Shown piece after piece: positions 33,402-41,224 of a stretch of DNA of 64,000 bases. Source of the DNA: an uncultured Clostridium sp. (lineage in GTDB: Bacteria > Bacillota > Clostridia > Lachnospirales > Lachnospiraceae); the NCBI GenBank assembly GCA_947253885.1, contig CAMYAO010000009.1, positions 1 to 64,000 of the forward strand. Reading direction: 5' to 3'. A program made the translations under genes and the position numbers. Every line of letters starts with the position of its first letter. Positions within the stretch are counted from its first letter, which is position 1. Under the pieces are notes generated by a model. It was not told where the DNA came from, did not search any database, and saw only the letters and a program-made list of their open reading frames with translations.

Positions 33402-34304
33402 ATGCAAGCGTGTTTTACGATATTTTCCGGGAGTGACACCAACCCGTTTTTTAAAAGTTTGAATAAAATTGCTGGAATCGTTAAATCCGACATCGTATGC
33501 GATGGTAGTGATCGGTCTGTCACTTCCGACTAACAGATCTCTGGACTTTGTAATGCGATATAATATCAAATATTCATAAGGGCTGCATCGGAGCATTTTT
33601 TGAAATAGACGACTGCATTCGGCGGAACTTACGGTGGCACTGGCGGCAATCGTATCAAGCGTGATTGCTTCTGAAAAATGTGAATGAATGTAAGAGATCA
33701 TAGTTTGAATAGATTCCTGTCTTCGCAGGTAAGTCGGAGACTTTACCTTCGTATAAGACTGTACATTTCGAATAAAGTGAAGCCAGACGGATTGCAGGCG
33801 GATAATGGTTTCGTAATCCTTAGCGTAGATGTCGGGACCTTCACGGAAGTTATCCAAATCTATTAATTCCTGCAGCATTTTTGCCTGCCATTTGACAGTA
33901 GGAGTCAGGAAGATTGCAGGAAGATTGTAGTTCATGGTATAACTCAAAACATAGTTCTGTTCTAAGGTGGATCCGAGCAGCATTGAGAGAATCTGAGGAG
34001 GAAAATTATAGGAAATATACATAATGTCCGGACTAAGATGATGTGTCATATGAAGCAGTCTGGAATTAATGAAAATTCCTTCGCCCTCTTTCAGATGATA
34101 GGTCTGTCCATCCACAATGGCAGTCAGTGAGCCTTTTTTGACAATGGTTAACTGTAAATCTTCATGCCAATGGAGATAGCGGTATCCGGGACCGGGAGGA
34201 ATACATTCCAATGCGGTTACATGGAAAATGGTAAAAGGAAAATCCGGATTCTCATATAAATCCTTGGAGGCTTTAAAGTAATCTTGGCGATTTTGCTGAT
34301 TCAA
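33369..34304 (-). CDS. AraC-family transcriptional regulator
   Basis: 311 residues: N-terminal cupin-like sensor (RYLHWHEDLQLTIVKKGSLTAIVDGQTYHLKEGEGIFINS) and a C-terminal double helix-turn-helix (about 205-300, SAECSRLFQKMLRCSPYEYLILYRITKSRDLL and FNDSSNFIQTFKKRVGVTPGKYRK). It is divergent from lrgA across about 130 bp, so it is the likely regulator of lrgAB. Its last residues are encoded inside a terminator hairpin. Confidence 0.92.
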   Translation of the reverse strand: MNQQNRQDYFKASKDLYENPDFPFTIFHVTALECIPPGPGYRYLHWHEDLQLTIVKKGSLTAIVDGQTYHLKEGEGIFINSRLLHMTHHLSPDIMYISYNFPPQILSMLLGSTLEQNYVLSYTMNYNLPAIFLTPTVKWQAKMLQELIDLDNFREGPDIYAKDYETIIRLQSVWLHFIRNVQSYTKVKSPTYLRRQESIQTMISYIHSHFSEAITLDTIAASATVSSAECSRLFQKMLRCSPYEYLILYRITKSRDLLVGSDRPITTIAYDVGFNDSSNFIQTFKKRVGVTPGKYRKTRLHKNSVQSRDPI

Positions 34305-34390
34305 AACGACCCCTTTCTTTCATGATTAAAACTTGATAAGATTTTTATATTATAGGCGTATATATATATATTTTTCAAGAGAAAAATGTC

Positions 34391-34396
34391 TATAAT
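34391..34396 (+). promoter_or_regulatory. -10 element of lrgAB
   Basis: TATAAT with no good -35 at the right distance. Together with the divergent AraC-type gene this suggests activator-dependent transcription. Confidence 0.5.
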
Positions 34397-34436
34397 AAGA
34401 TACTGTACAAATCAAGAGGAGAGAGGGAGTGTAAAT

Positions 34437-34838
34437 ATGAGTTATATTAAAGAATTCATGGTAATTGTACTGGTGTCATTTGTCGGAGAGGTGTTACATG
34501 CATTCTTGCCGCTGCCTGTTCCTTCCAGCATTTATGGATTAGTGATTATGCTGGGTTTGTTGATAGGGGGAGTGGTAAAGATGCATCACGTGAAAAATGC
34601 GGGTACTTTTTTGATTGAGATTATGCCTTTGATGTTTATTCCCGCCGGAGTCGGTCTGATGACCGCATGGTCCAGCATTGCACCGATTTTAGTACCACTG
34701 GCAATTATGACTGTAATTTCGACAATTCTGGTCTTTGGTGTGAGCGGTCGTACGGCGCAGGTTATGATGGAGTTAGAGGAAAAAGAGACAAAAAGGGAAC
34801 CGGAAGTAAAGATGGTAGGTGTAAGTCATCATGAGTAA
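34437..34838 (+). CDS. lrgA: LrgA/CidA-family holin-like membrane protein
   Basis: 133 residues, four membrane helices: VSFVGEVLHAFLPLPVPSSIYGLVIMLGLL and EIMPLMFIPAGVGLMTAW are family hallmarks. It works with LrgB in murein hydrolase control or, in some species, pyruvate uptake. ATG 34437 lies behind GAGAGAGGGAG and is preferred over the upstream in-frame start at 34386. The stop overlaps the lrgB start. Confidence 0.92.
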   Translation: MSYIKEFMVIVLVSFVGEVLHAFLPLPVPSSIYGLVIMLGLLIGGVVKMHHVKNAGTFLIEIMPLMFIPAGVGLMTAWSSIAPILVPLAIMTVISTILVFGVSGRTAQVMMELEEKETKREPEVKMVGVSHHE

Positions 34839-35523
34839 TCTGATACAGGGATCTGTTTTTTTTGGTGTGGTAATTTCTTTATTAGCGTATGCATTCGGTA
34901 GTTTCTTGAGAAAGAAATTAAAACTGGCTGTTTTGAATCCGCTTTTAATTGCAATTATTCTCATCATTATTATTTTAGGTATTTTCCATATTTCTTATAA
35001 GAAATATTATGCGAGTGCAAAATACTTGTCTTATTTGCTTACACCGGCGACGGTTGCACTGGCGATTCCGTTATATGAACAGCTTCAGGTTTTAAAAGAC
35101 CATTGGAAAGCAATTCTTGCAAGTATACTGGCAGGGGTATTTACTTCTATGTTCAGTATTTTGTTGATGGCGGATCTATTCGGTTTTACCCATAAGGAAT
35201 ATGTTACAATGCTTCCGAAATCTATTACCACTGCAATTGGGATGAGCCTGTCCAAGCAAATGGGCGGACAGGTAACCATTACAGTAGCGGTAATCATTAT
35301 TACCGGTGTTTTCGGCTCTATTCTTGCAGAGCTTGCATTTCGGATATTCCGTATTCATCACCCGGTGGCAAAGGGACTGGCAATGGGAACGGCAGCACAT
35401 GCGATCGGGACGGCAAAAGCGATGGAGTTGGGCGAGCTGGAAGGGGCAATGGCAAGTTTGTCAATTGCAGTAGCCGGATTGATTACAGTACTTACGGCAT
35501 CTATTTTTTCAAATTTCAGATAA
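34831..35523 (+). CDS. lrgB: LrgB-family membrane protein
   Basis: 230 residues with several helices. Seen: YLLTPATVALAIPLYEQ, LLPKSITTAIGMSLSKQMGG-like (MLPKSITTAIGMSLSKQMGG), and HPVAKGLAMGTAAHAIGTAKAMELGELEGAMASLSI. It overlaps lrgA by 8 nt. It is the partner of LrgA in the membrane. Confidence 0.94.
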   Translation: MSNLIQGSVFFGVVISLLAYAFGSFLRKKLKLAVLNPLLIAIILIIIILGIFHISYKKYYASAKYLSYLLTPATVALAIPLYEQLQVLKDHWKAILASILAGVFTSMFSILLMADLFGFTHKEYVTMLPKSITTAIGMSLSKQMGGQVTITVAVIIITGVFGSILAELAFRIFRIHHPVAKGLAMGTAAHAIGTAKAMELGELEGAMASLSIAVAGLITVLTASIFSNFR

Positions 35524-35538
35524 ACACACTTTATACCG

Positions 35539-35573
35539 AAAATCAGAGCTGAGAAATTGGCTCTGATTTTTTT
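35539..35573 (+). terminator. Terminator of lrgAB
   Basis: 11-bp stem AAAATCAGAGC/GCTCTGATTTT (35539-35549, 35560-35570) followed by TTT. Confidence 0.85.
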
Positions 35574-35671
35574 GTACGATATACTTTGTATAGAACTGTT
35601 TCTCATGATATAATCCTGATGTATGACTGATAGTTTAAGACAAAATATGTATGCAATTAAAGGGACAAAAC

Positions 35672-35897
35672 ATGAAAAAGAATGGAACAAAGTTAAAAGT
35701 ATTACTTTTAGCGGGAGTTATTAATCACAAATACGGAGAAATCGAAAAAGATTCAGCCGAAGATTACACCGAAGAAAAAGCATACAACCAAAGTGCCGGA
35801 AACGGGAGATAATCATCAGATTCTGATTTACAGCAGTATTCTGGGAATTGCAGTTTTCGTAATAGGGTATTTTTCCTATCGAAGAAAAATTAAATAA
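35672..35897 (+). pseudogene. Frameshifted mini cell-wall-anchored protein
   Basis: ATG 35672 starts a signal-like MKKNGTKLKVLLLAGVI, but that frame stops at 35810-35812. One frame over, the sequence reads ITNTEKSKK...KKKHTTKVPETGDN, then a membrane helix and YRRKIK, a VPETG-type sorting signal, ending at 35897. A single-base slip near 35725 joins them into a product of about 75 residues. With almost no ectodomain, it is either the scar of a larger surface protein or a very short anchored peptide. Confidence 0.65.
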
Positions 35898-35909
35898 CGG
35901 ATAAGAAGG

Positions 35910-35935
35910 AGCCGGTACATAAGTATCGGCTTTTT
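35910..35935 (+). terminator. Terminator of mini surface-protein gene
   Basis: Stem AGCCGGTAC/GTATCGGCT (35910-35918, 35923-35931), loop ATAA, then T-run. Confidence 0.8.
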
Positions 35936-36022
35936 CCGTAGACAAGAATGCTTCATTGAGAATTACGAACTATCGTGATAAAATATAGAAACATAAATAT
36001 GACAGAAGAATATGGAGGACTT

Positions 36023-36748
36023 ATGAACACTCAACCTATATATGCAGCGATTCTGGCAGGTGGAAACGGAACCAGAATGGGCAATATTGAAAAGCCGAAG
36101 CAGTTCTTGGAAATCGGACACAAACCGATTTTGATTCACACTATAGAGAAATTTTTATTACAAAACGAGATAGAGCGAATCATGGTATTGACACCGAAAG
36201 CATGGTTACAGCACAGTAAGGATATTATTCGGAAATATATCGGAGAAACGGAAAGAATTATTGTAATAGAGGGTGGGAGCAGTAGGCATGAAACGATTAT
36301 GAACGCCATTCGGTACATAGAGGAGTATCTTGTATTGAACGAGGAGACAATCTTAGTTACACATGATGCGGTAAGACCGTTCGTCAGCTCCAGAATTATT
36401 ACAGAAAATATTAAGATGGTACAGGAACATGTGGTTTGTGATACGGTAGTGCCGGCAGTAGATACTATGGTACAAAGTCTGGACGGAAAGGTGATTTATC
36501 GTATTCCGAATCGTGCGGAGTTGTATAACGGACAAACTCCCCAGACATTTCGTGCAAAGCGTTTAAAAGAGATCAATGCTTCTTTATCGGAGGAGGAGAA
36601 AAAGACGTTAACCGATGCATGTAAGATCTTTTCAATGAAAGGAGAGAGTGTTTACATGGTACAGGGAGATGTGTGCAATATCAAAATCACATATCCGAAC
36701 GATTTGAGAGTGGCAGAGTCTTTGTTTGGAGGAAGTGAAGAATGTTAA
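36023..36748 (+). CDS. tarI: Ribitol-5-phosphate cytidylyltransferase (IspD family)
   Basis: Nucleotidyltransferase making CDP-ribitol from CTP. Seen: AAILAGGNGTRMG...KPKQFLEIG (CTP site) and VTHDAVRPFVSSRII. The sequence alone could be IspD, but the coupled tarJ gene (7-nt overlap) makes TarI far more likely. ATG 36023 lies behind TGGAGGACTT. CDP-ribitol feeds teichoic acid or capsule synthesis; no polymerase genes are in the window. Confidence 0.88.
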   Translation: MNTQPIYAAILAGGNGTRMGNIEKPKQFLEIGHKPILIHTIEKFLLQNEIERIMVLTPKAWLQHSKDIIRKYIGETERIIVIEGGSSRHETIMNAIRYIEEYLVLNEETILVTHDAVRPFVSSRIITENIKMVQEHVVCDTVVPAVDTMVQSLDGKVIYRIPNRAELYNGQTPQTFRAKRLKEINASLSEEEKKTLTDACKIFSMKGESVYMVQGDVCNIKITYPNDLRVAESLFGGSEEC

Positions 36749-37767
36749 ATGCTGTTTTTCAATTGAAAAAGCCACGGCAGTTTGAGACTATTTATAAGGA
36801 TCTGTCAATTGACACAACACATACGATTGTAAAACCGACCTATTTATCCATTTGTAATGCCGATCAACGATATTATCAGGGAACGCGCGGAGAAGAGATA
36901 TTAAAAAAGAAACTTCCCATGGCATTGATACATGAAGGGATCGGGCGAGTGGTATATGATCCGACGGATACTTTTTCTGTCGGGCAAAAGGTGGTTATGA
37001 TTCCGAACCTTCCAAAAGAGCAGGATGAGATTATTGCGGAAAATTATTTGCGCAGCAGTCGTTTTCGGGCAAGCGGAACAGATGGATTTTTGCAGGAGTA
37101 TATTAAGACACAGCCGGACAGATTGGTTGCATTACCGGAAGATATCAATGATGAGGTAGCTGCTTTTACGGAGATTGTAAGTGTCAGTTTTCATGCGATA
37201 CAGCGGTTTTTAAGGTTTTCCCACGAGAGAAGAGACACGATTGCAGTATGGGGAGACGGAAATCTGGGGTATATTACTTCCCTGTTAATCAAATATTTGA
37301 TTCATGGTGCGAAAGTTGTGGTAATGGGAGTCAACGAAAATAAGTTAAATGATTTTACCTTCGCAGATGAATGCTATCTGATATCACAAATACCGGAGGA
37401 TTTGCAGATAGATCATGCATTTGAGTGCGTCGGAGGAAATGGGGCACCGAGGGCGATTAATCAGATCATTGATCTGATTAAACCGGAGGCTACTATCTCC
37501 ATATTGGGAGTAACAGAGGATTTGGCACCGATCAATACGCGAATGATTTTAGAAAAGGGACTGAGGGTATTCGGAAGCAGCCGCAGCGGTTATTCCGACT
37601 TTTCGGAGTTGGTGGAATTATATAAATCCTATCCGCAAATTATAGATTATTTGGAAAATATTGTCGGAAGTGTGATAGAGGTAAGTACCATTGCAGATCT
37701 GGTAGCTGCATTCGAAACGGATATACATAAACTGATCGGAAAAACCATTATGAAATGGAATCGATAG
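36742..37767 (+). CDS. tarJ: Ribulose-5-phosphate reductase
   Basis: 341-residue medium-chain dehydrogenase that makes ribitol-5-phosphate for TarI. Seen: KPTYLSICNADQRYYQG, ALIHEGIGRVV, VWGDGNLGYITSLLIKYL (NADPH site) and HAFECVGGNGAP. It overlaps tarI and acts one step before it. Confidence 0.9.
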   Translation: MLNAVFQLKKPRQFETIYKDLSIDTTHTIVKPTYLSICNADQRYYQGTRGEEILKKKLPMALIHEGIGRVVYDPTDTFSVGQKVVMIPNLPKEQDEIIAENYLRSSRFRASGTDGFLQEYIKTQPDRLVALPEDINDEVAAFTEIVSVSFHAIQRFLRFSHERRDTIAVWGDGNLGYITSLLIKYLIHGAKVVVMGVNENKLNDFTFADECYLISQIPEDLQIDHAFECVGGNGAPRAINQIIDLIKPEATISILGVTEDLAPINTRMILEKGLRVFGSSRSGYSDFSELVELYKSYPQIIDYLENIVGSVIEVSTIADLVAAFETDIHKLIGKTIMKWNR

Positions 37768-37877
37768 CAGAATATCCTTTTTCTTTCTTTTTTATGAAAT
37801 CCTACGACATAAATATAGAGTAAAAATGAGCATATAGAAGAATAGCTGTCGATGAGAATATCATTTGACGGCTATTT

Positions 37878-37893
37878 TGTTGTAATTACAACA
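37878..37893. promoter_or_regulatory. Perfect 16-bp palindrome before three-gene locus
   Basis: TGTTGTAATTACAACA lies 76 nt before the start of the binding-protein gene, just after a TTGACG that could be a -35 (37865-37870). This is the form and place of a dimeric regulator site. Confidence 0.65.
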
Positions 37894-37968
37894 TATTTAT
37901 GGGGCGAAATAGGATATCTTTTTAGTAACACGTTAGAATTTACTAATTACTTGCGGAAAGGGTTATTT

Positions 37969-39132
37969 ATGAATACAGAAAAAACAATCTACGAGTTATG
38001 TCTGCAATATCCGGAACTTCGAAATTTTTTGATCTCTAAAGGTTTTGAGCAGTTTCAGAATAAAAGTATGTTTGAAACAATGAGCAAGATGGTAAAATTA
38101 AAAGATGCTTTACAGACAAGAAAGATGGATGCCACTGTTTTTTTAGAGGAATATGACAACTATGCAAAGGTTTCTGTAATGGATGAGACAATTCATACGG
38201 ATGAGACAGATGAAAATCGTTATTTAGTGGCAGGGTCTCTTCCTTGTCCGGTCAGAATACCGCTGATCGACCATTTAAACGAATACAATACCAGACATGA
38301 GGTAAAGGGAATTGAATATGATTTTCGTTCTGCAAATCTGGGGCTGGATTTTGTGATCGAAAAGCTGGAGAGTGATCAACCGGAAGATTATCCTGATCTG
38401 ATTACCTCGGCCGGATATGATTTGATTGTTCGTACAGGGATTCGAGATACGATTATGAAACATTATTTTGTTCCGGATGTTCCGTTTAATAAGGAAATGG
38501 AACAAAAAATCCCGGGTCTGAAAGATCCGAAGCAGGTGTACCGGATTGCGGCAGTAGTACCGGCAGTCTTTATTGTAAATAAAAATAACTTAAACGGCAG
38601 GAAGATTCCGAGATCATGGAAGGAACTGTTAAGCGGAGAATTTAAAGAATCAGTGGCAATTCCGATATCGGATCTTGATATGCACAATGCGTTGGTTCTT
38701 ACGTTATACAGTAAGTACGGAGAAGAAGGACTGGCAGCATTAAAAGAATCGATTGCAAAAGGACTGCATCCTGCACAAATGGTAAAGGGAACGCAAAATC
38801 AGGCTCCGTGTATTTCGGTTGCGCCATATTTCTTTGCATCCATGGTCAATAGTCCTACACAGGAAATGATCTGGCCGGAAGACGGCGCGATTGTAAGCCC
38901 TATCTTCTTATCTGTGAAAAAAGAACAGTTGGAAGGAGTAAAACCGACGATTGATTATTTGTTGGAAGATGAGGTAAGTGCTATTCTTTCTAATAATGGC
39001 AAATTTCCGGTAACTGCACCGAATGCAGAGGGGCAGATTTCGGAGGGACGCAAGCTGTTGTTTGCCGGCTGGGATCTTCTTTATCAATTAGAAGAGTATC
39101 TGCCGACGATAAAAAAATATTTTGAACTATAA
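37969..39132 (+). CDS. Solute-binding-like protein without export signal
   Basis: 387 residues. Residues 1-60 form a small helical domain resembling DUF1858 (TIYELCLQYPELRNFLISKGF). The rest resembles a type 2 periplasmic-binding fold (LPCPVRIPLIDHL; DLITSAGYDLIVRTGI; IPRSWKELLSGEFKESVAIP; VSPIFLSVKKEQLEGVKP). There is no signal peptide or lipobox, so it should stay in the cytoplasm, which is unusual for this fold. ATG 37969 lies behind AAAGGG. The GTPase gene starts 16 nt after its stop. Ligand unknown; iron or other metal-complex binding is a guess from homologous annotations. Confidence 0.75.
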   Translation: MNTEKTIYELCLQYPELRNFLISKGFEQFQNKSMFETMSKMVKLKDALQTRKMDATVFLEEYDNYAKVSVMDETIHTDETDENRYLVAGSLPCPVRIPLIDHLNEYNTRHEVKGIEYDFRSANLGLDFVIEKLESDQPEDYPDLITSAGYDLIVRTGIRDTIMKHYFVPDVPFNKEMEQKIPGLKDPKQVYRIAAVVPAVFIVNKNNLNGRKIPRSWKELLSGEFKESVAIPISDLDMHNALVLTLYSKYGEEGLAALKESIAKGLHPAQMVKGTQNQAPCISVAPYFFASMVNSPTQEMIWPEDGAIVSPIFLSVKKEQLEGVKPTIDYLLEDEVSAILSNNGKFPVTAPNAEGQISEGRKLLFAGWDLLYQLEEYLPTIKKYFEL

Positions 39133-39148
39133 AGATGAGGAAACAATT

Positions 39149-39832
39149 ATGAAAATGATTACATTTTCGGGGCCTCCCAGTTCCGGGAAAACATCTGTCA
39201 TACTAAAGACGATACAAAATTTAAAAGAAAACGGACAGAAAATAGGTGTAGTAAAATTTGACTGTCTGTATACAGATGATGATATCGTATATGAAAAAAA
39301 TAATATCCCTGTAAAGAAAGGGTTATCGGGAGGGCTTTGTCCGGATCATTATTTTGTGTCTAATATAGATGAAATTATACAGTGGGGAACAACACTTGAA
39401 TTAGATTATTTGATTACAGAATCTGCAGGATTGTGTAATCGCTGCAGTCCTTACATGAAAGATGTGTTATCTATCTGTGTAATTGACAATCTGTCCGGAA
39501 TCAATACACCTTTGAAAATCGGTCCGATGCTCAGAGCGGCGGATATTGTGGTAATTACAAAAGGAGATATCGTTTCACAGGCGGAAAGAGAAATATTTGC
39601 AACCAAGGTTCAGATGGTGAATCCGAGAGCGACTGTTATAAATGTAAACGGACTGAGCGGACAGGGCGGCTTTGAGCTGGCATATTTGATTACAGAGCAT
39701 GCAAGCGGGATTACACAAGGGCAGGAAATGAAACTTCGCTATCCGATGCCGACAGCCCTTTGCTCTTATTGTCTGGGTGAGACCAGAATCGGTGAGGAGT
39801 ATCAGCTGGGAAATGTAAGAAAGATAAAATAG
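39149..39832 (+). CDS. HypB-like G3E/SIMIBI GTPase with cysteine motifs
   Basis: 227 residues. Seen: P-loop FSGPPSSGKTSV; VGVVKFDCLY-like switch; TESAGLCNRCSPY in place of the HypB VENVGNL segment; TKGD as the guanine motif; and a C-terminal ALCSYCLGETRIGEEYQLGNVRK. The CxxC pairs and a GGLCPDHYF segment suggest metal or Fe-S binding. Known relatives insert nickel or cobalamin into enzymes. It lies between the binding-protein-like and ABC genes in one operon. The target enzyme is unknown. Confidence 0.8.
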   Translation: MKMITFSGPPSSGKTSVILKTIQNLKENGQKIGVVKFDCLYTDDDIVYEKNNIPVKKGLSGGLCPDHYFVSNIDEIIQWGTTLELDYLITESAGLCNRCSPYMKDVLSICVIDNLSGINTPLKIGPMLRAADIVVITKGDIVSQAEREIFATKVQMVNPRATVINVNGLSGQGGFELAYLITEHASGITQGQEMKLRYPMPTALCSYCLGETRIGEEYQLGNVRKIK

Positions 39833-39854
39833 ATCCGCAGAACAGGAGATGGGA

Positions 39855-40823
39855 ATGATAATTCGGGAAATTTTAGAGAAGTACCCTTTTATGGAAAATT
39901 TCTTTCAGGCAAATGAACTTTCCATAAAAGGGGAAGAGAATAAAACATTACATGCGTTTTTAACAGATCTGAGTGAACAGGAAAAAGAGGAGCTTGGAGT
40001 CGGAATAGAAGAAATAGAAGCGAATTTTGACAGTTTTTTGGCTCAAATGCTTCAATTTTTGGGTGGAGACAGTGCATTTTCTGGAATCACCATTTTACCG
40101 GGAAGCAACAAAGACGGAGAGAAGGAAACATTTGAGGCATTGGAATTAAAGCCTTCCGATGTGGTCTCGATAGTCGGACCGACCGGTTCCGGGAAGAGTC
40201 GATTGCTGGCGGATATTGAATGGATGGCAAGGGGAGATACACCTACCGGAAGAAAAGTATTGATAAACGGAGAAGTTGTTTCTACAGAAAAACGATTTTC
40301 CAGCAGTGAAAAGTTGGTAGCACAGCTTTCGCAAAATATGAATTTTGTAATGGATCTTACGGTAGGAGAATATATTGAATTGCATGCAAAATCCAGATTG
40401 GTAGATCCGGAAGAAAAGAGAGACCGTATCATAGAGGATGCCAATCGACTATCCGGAGAGGGATTTCGATTAGATACGCCGATCACATCACTATCGGGAG
40501 GTCAATCAAGGGCTTTGATGATCAGTGATACAGCGAATCTTTCTTTGAGTCCGATTGTATTGATTGACGAAATTGAAAATGCCGGGATCGATCGGATAGA
40601 AGCGATAAAATTACTGATTAATCGAGATAAAATTGTGCTTATGGCAACACATGATCCGATGCTTGCCCTTATGGCGGACAAACGTATCGTAATCAGCAAC
40701 GGTGGAATCAGTAAGATTATAGAAGCTACGGAAGAGGAAAGAGAAAAACTCACAAAGTTAAAAAAAATAGATGAATATGTAAATGCGATGAGACAGAAAC
40801 TGCGGTACGGAGAGCGTTTATAA
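39855..40823 (+). CDS. Stand-alone ABC ATPase with N-terminal DUF1858-like domain
   Basis: 322 residues. Residues 1-90 are helical and open with IIREILEKYPFMENFFQANELSI, matching the N-terminal domain of the binding-protein-like gene. The ATPase has Walker A VGPTGSGKSRLL, signature LSGGQSRALMISD, Walker B VLIDEIENAGID and HDP as the H-loop. No membrane helices and no permease gene are nearby. ATG 39855 has AGGAG at 6 nt; the earlier ATG 39849 is too close to it. The shared N-terminal domain suggests the products form one complex. Confidence 0.8.
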   Translation: MIIREILEKYPFMENFFQANELSIKGEENKTLHAFLTDLSEQEKEELGVGIEEIEANFDSFLAQMLQFLGGDSAFSGITILPGSNKDGEKETFEALELKPSDVVSIVGPTGSGKSRLLADIEWMARGDTPTGRKVLINGEVVSTEKRFSSSEKLVAQLSQNMNFVMDLTVGEYIELHAKSRLVDPEEKRDRIIEDANRLSGEGFRLDTPITSLSGGQSRALMISDTANLSLSPIVLIDEIENAGIDRIEAIKLLINRDKIVLMATHDPMLALMADKRIVISNGGISKIIEATEEEREKLTKLKKIDEYVNAMRQKLRYGERL

Positions 40824-41034
40824 GCAAGATTAGAAAAAGGGCAGATAAGTGAGATATCTGCAATGCGTATTATGGCAATCGGTTTTCTGTTTGGCGGAAT
40901 TTCCAGTATTTGGGATTGCAGCACTGTTTTTGAAAAAGAACACTAAGGATTAAAACCGGGTATTCTTTTTTTCGTCTAAAAAGAGGATGAAAAATGTTAT
41001 ATAAGAAGAAATTTATTTTTAAAGTAGAGACAGT

Positions 41035-41063
41035 TTGCAGAAAGTATGCTAGACTAATATTAT
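41035..41063 (+). promoter_or_regulatory. Promoter upstream of giant adhesin
   Basis: TTGCAG (41035-41040), 17 nt, TATTAT (41058-41063). It drives a leader of about 155 nt to the adhesin start. Confidence 0.6.
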
Positions 41064-41094
41064 TAAATTTGATACAGCAAAAGAGGAGGTACAT

Positions 41095-41130
41095 ATGAAA
41101 AGACAAATAAAAGGTAAGATAATAGAGTGA
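41095..41130 (+). CDS. 11-codon leader frame with perfect ribosome site
   Basis: ATG 41095 sits behind AAGAGGAGGT and reads MKRQIKGKIIE, then stops. It lies within the leader of the adhesin mRNA. It may be a leader peptide or the start of a gene replaced by the adhesin; the adhesin also begins MKR. Translation is plausible, function unknown. Confidence 0.35.
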   Translation: MKRQIKGKIIE

Positions 41131-41224
41131 CAGAAAAAGAGGCAGGCTATGGAATATAGTGTGCCTTTTCGGGGCTTTATAGAATATGCTGATAATAAGT
41201 AAAAATCACAAATGGAGAGAAAAC

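Larger units (their letters stand above)
40824..41224. other. Intergenic region with promoter and 11-codon frame
   Basis: The first part has degenerate coding-like sequence (a helix-like GIAALFLKK near 40910-40945). The second part holds a promoter and a short frame described separately. No full gene. Confidence 0.45.

Noticed and set aside
36023..36748. IspD (isoprenoid) identity for the cytidylyltransferase
   Set aside because: The fold is shared, but the coupled ribulose-5-phosphate reductase gene makes TarI the better call.
40864..40947. Possible frameshifted LPxTG-type tail (IGFLFGGISSI then GIAALFLKKNTKD)
   Set aside because: A helix-plus-KK ending can be assembled across two frames, but no sorting motif precedes it. 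The case is too weak for a feature.
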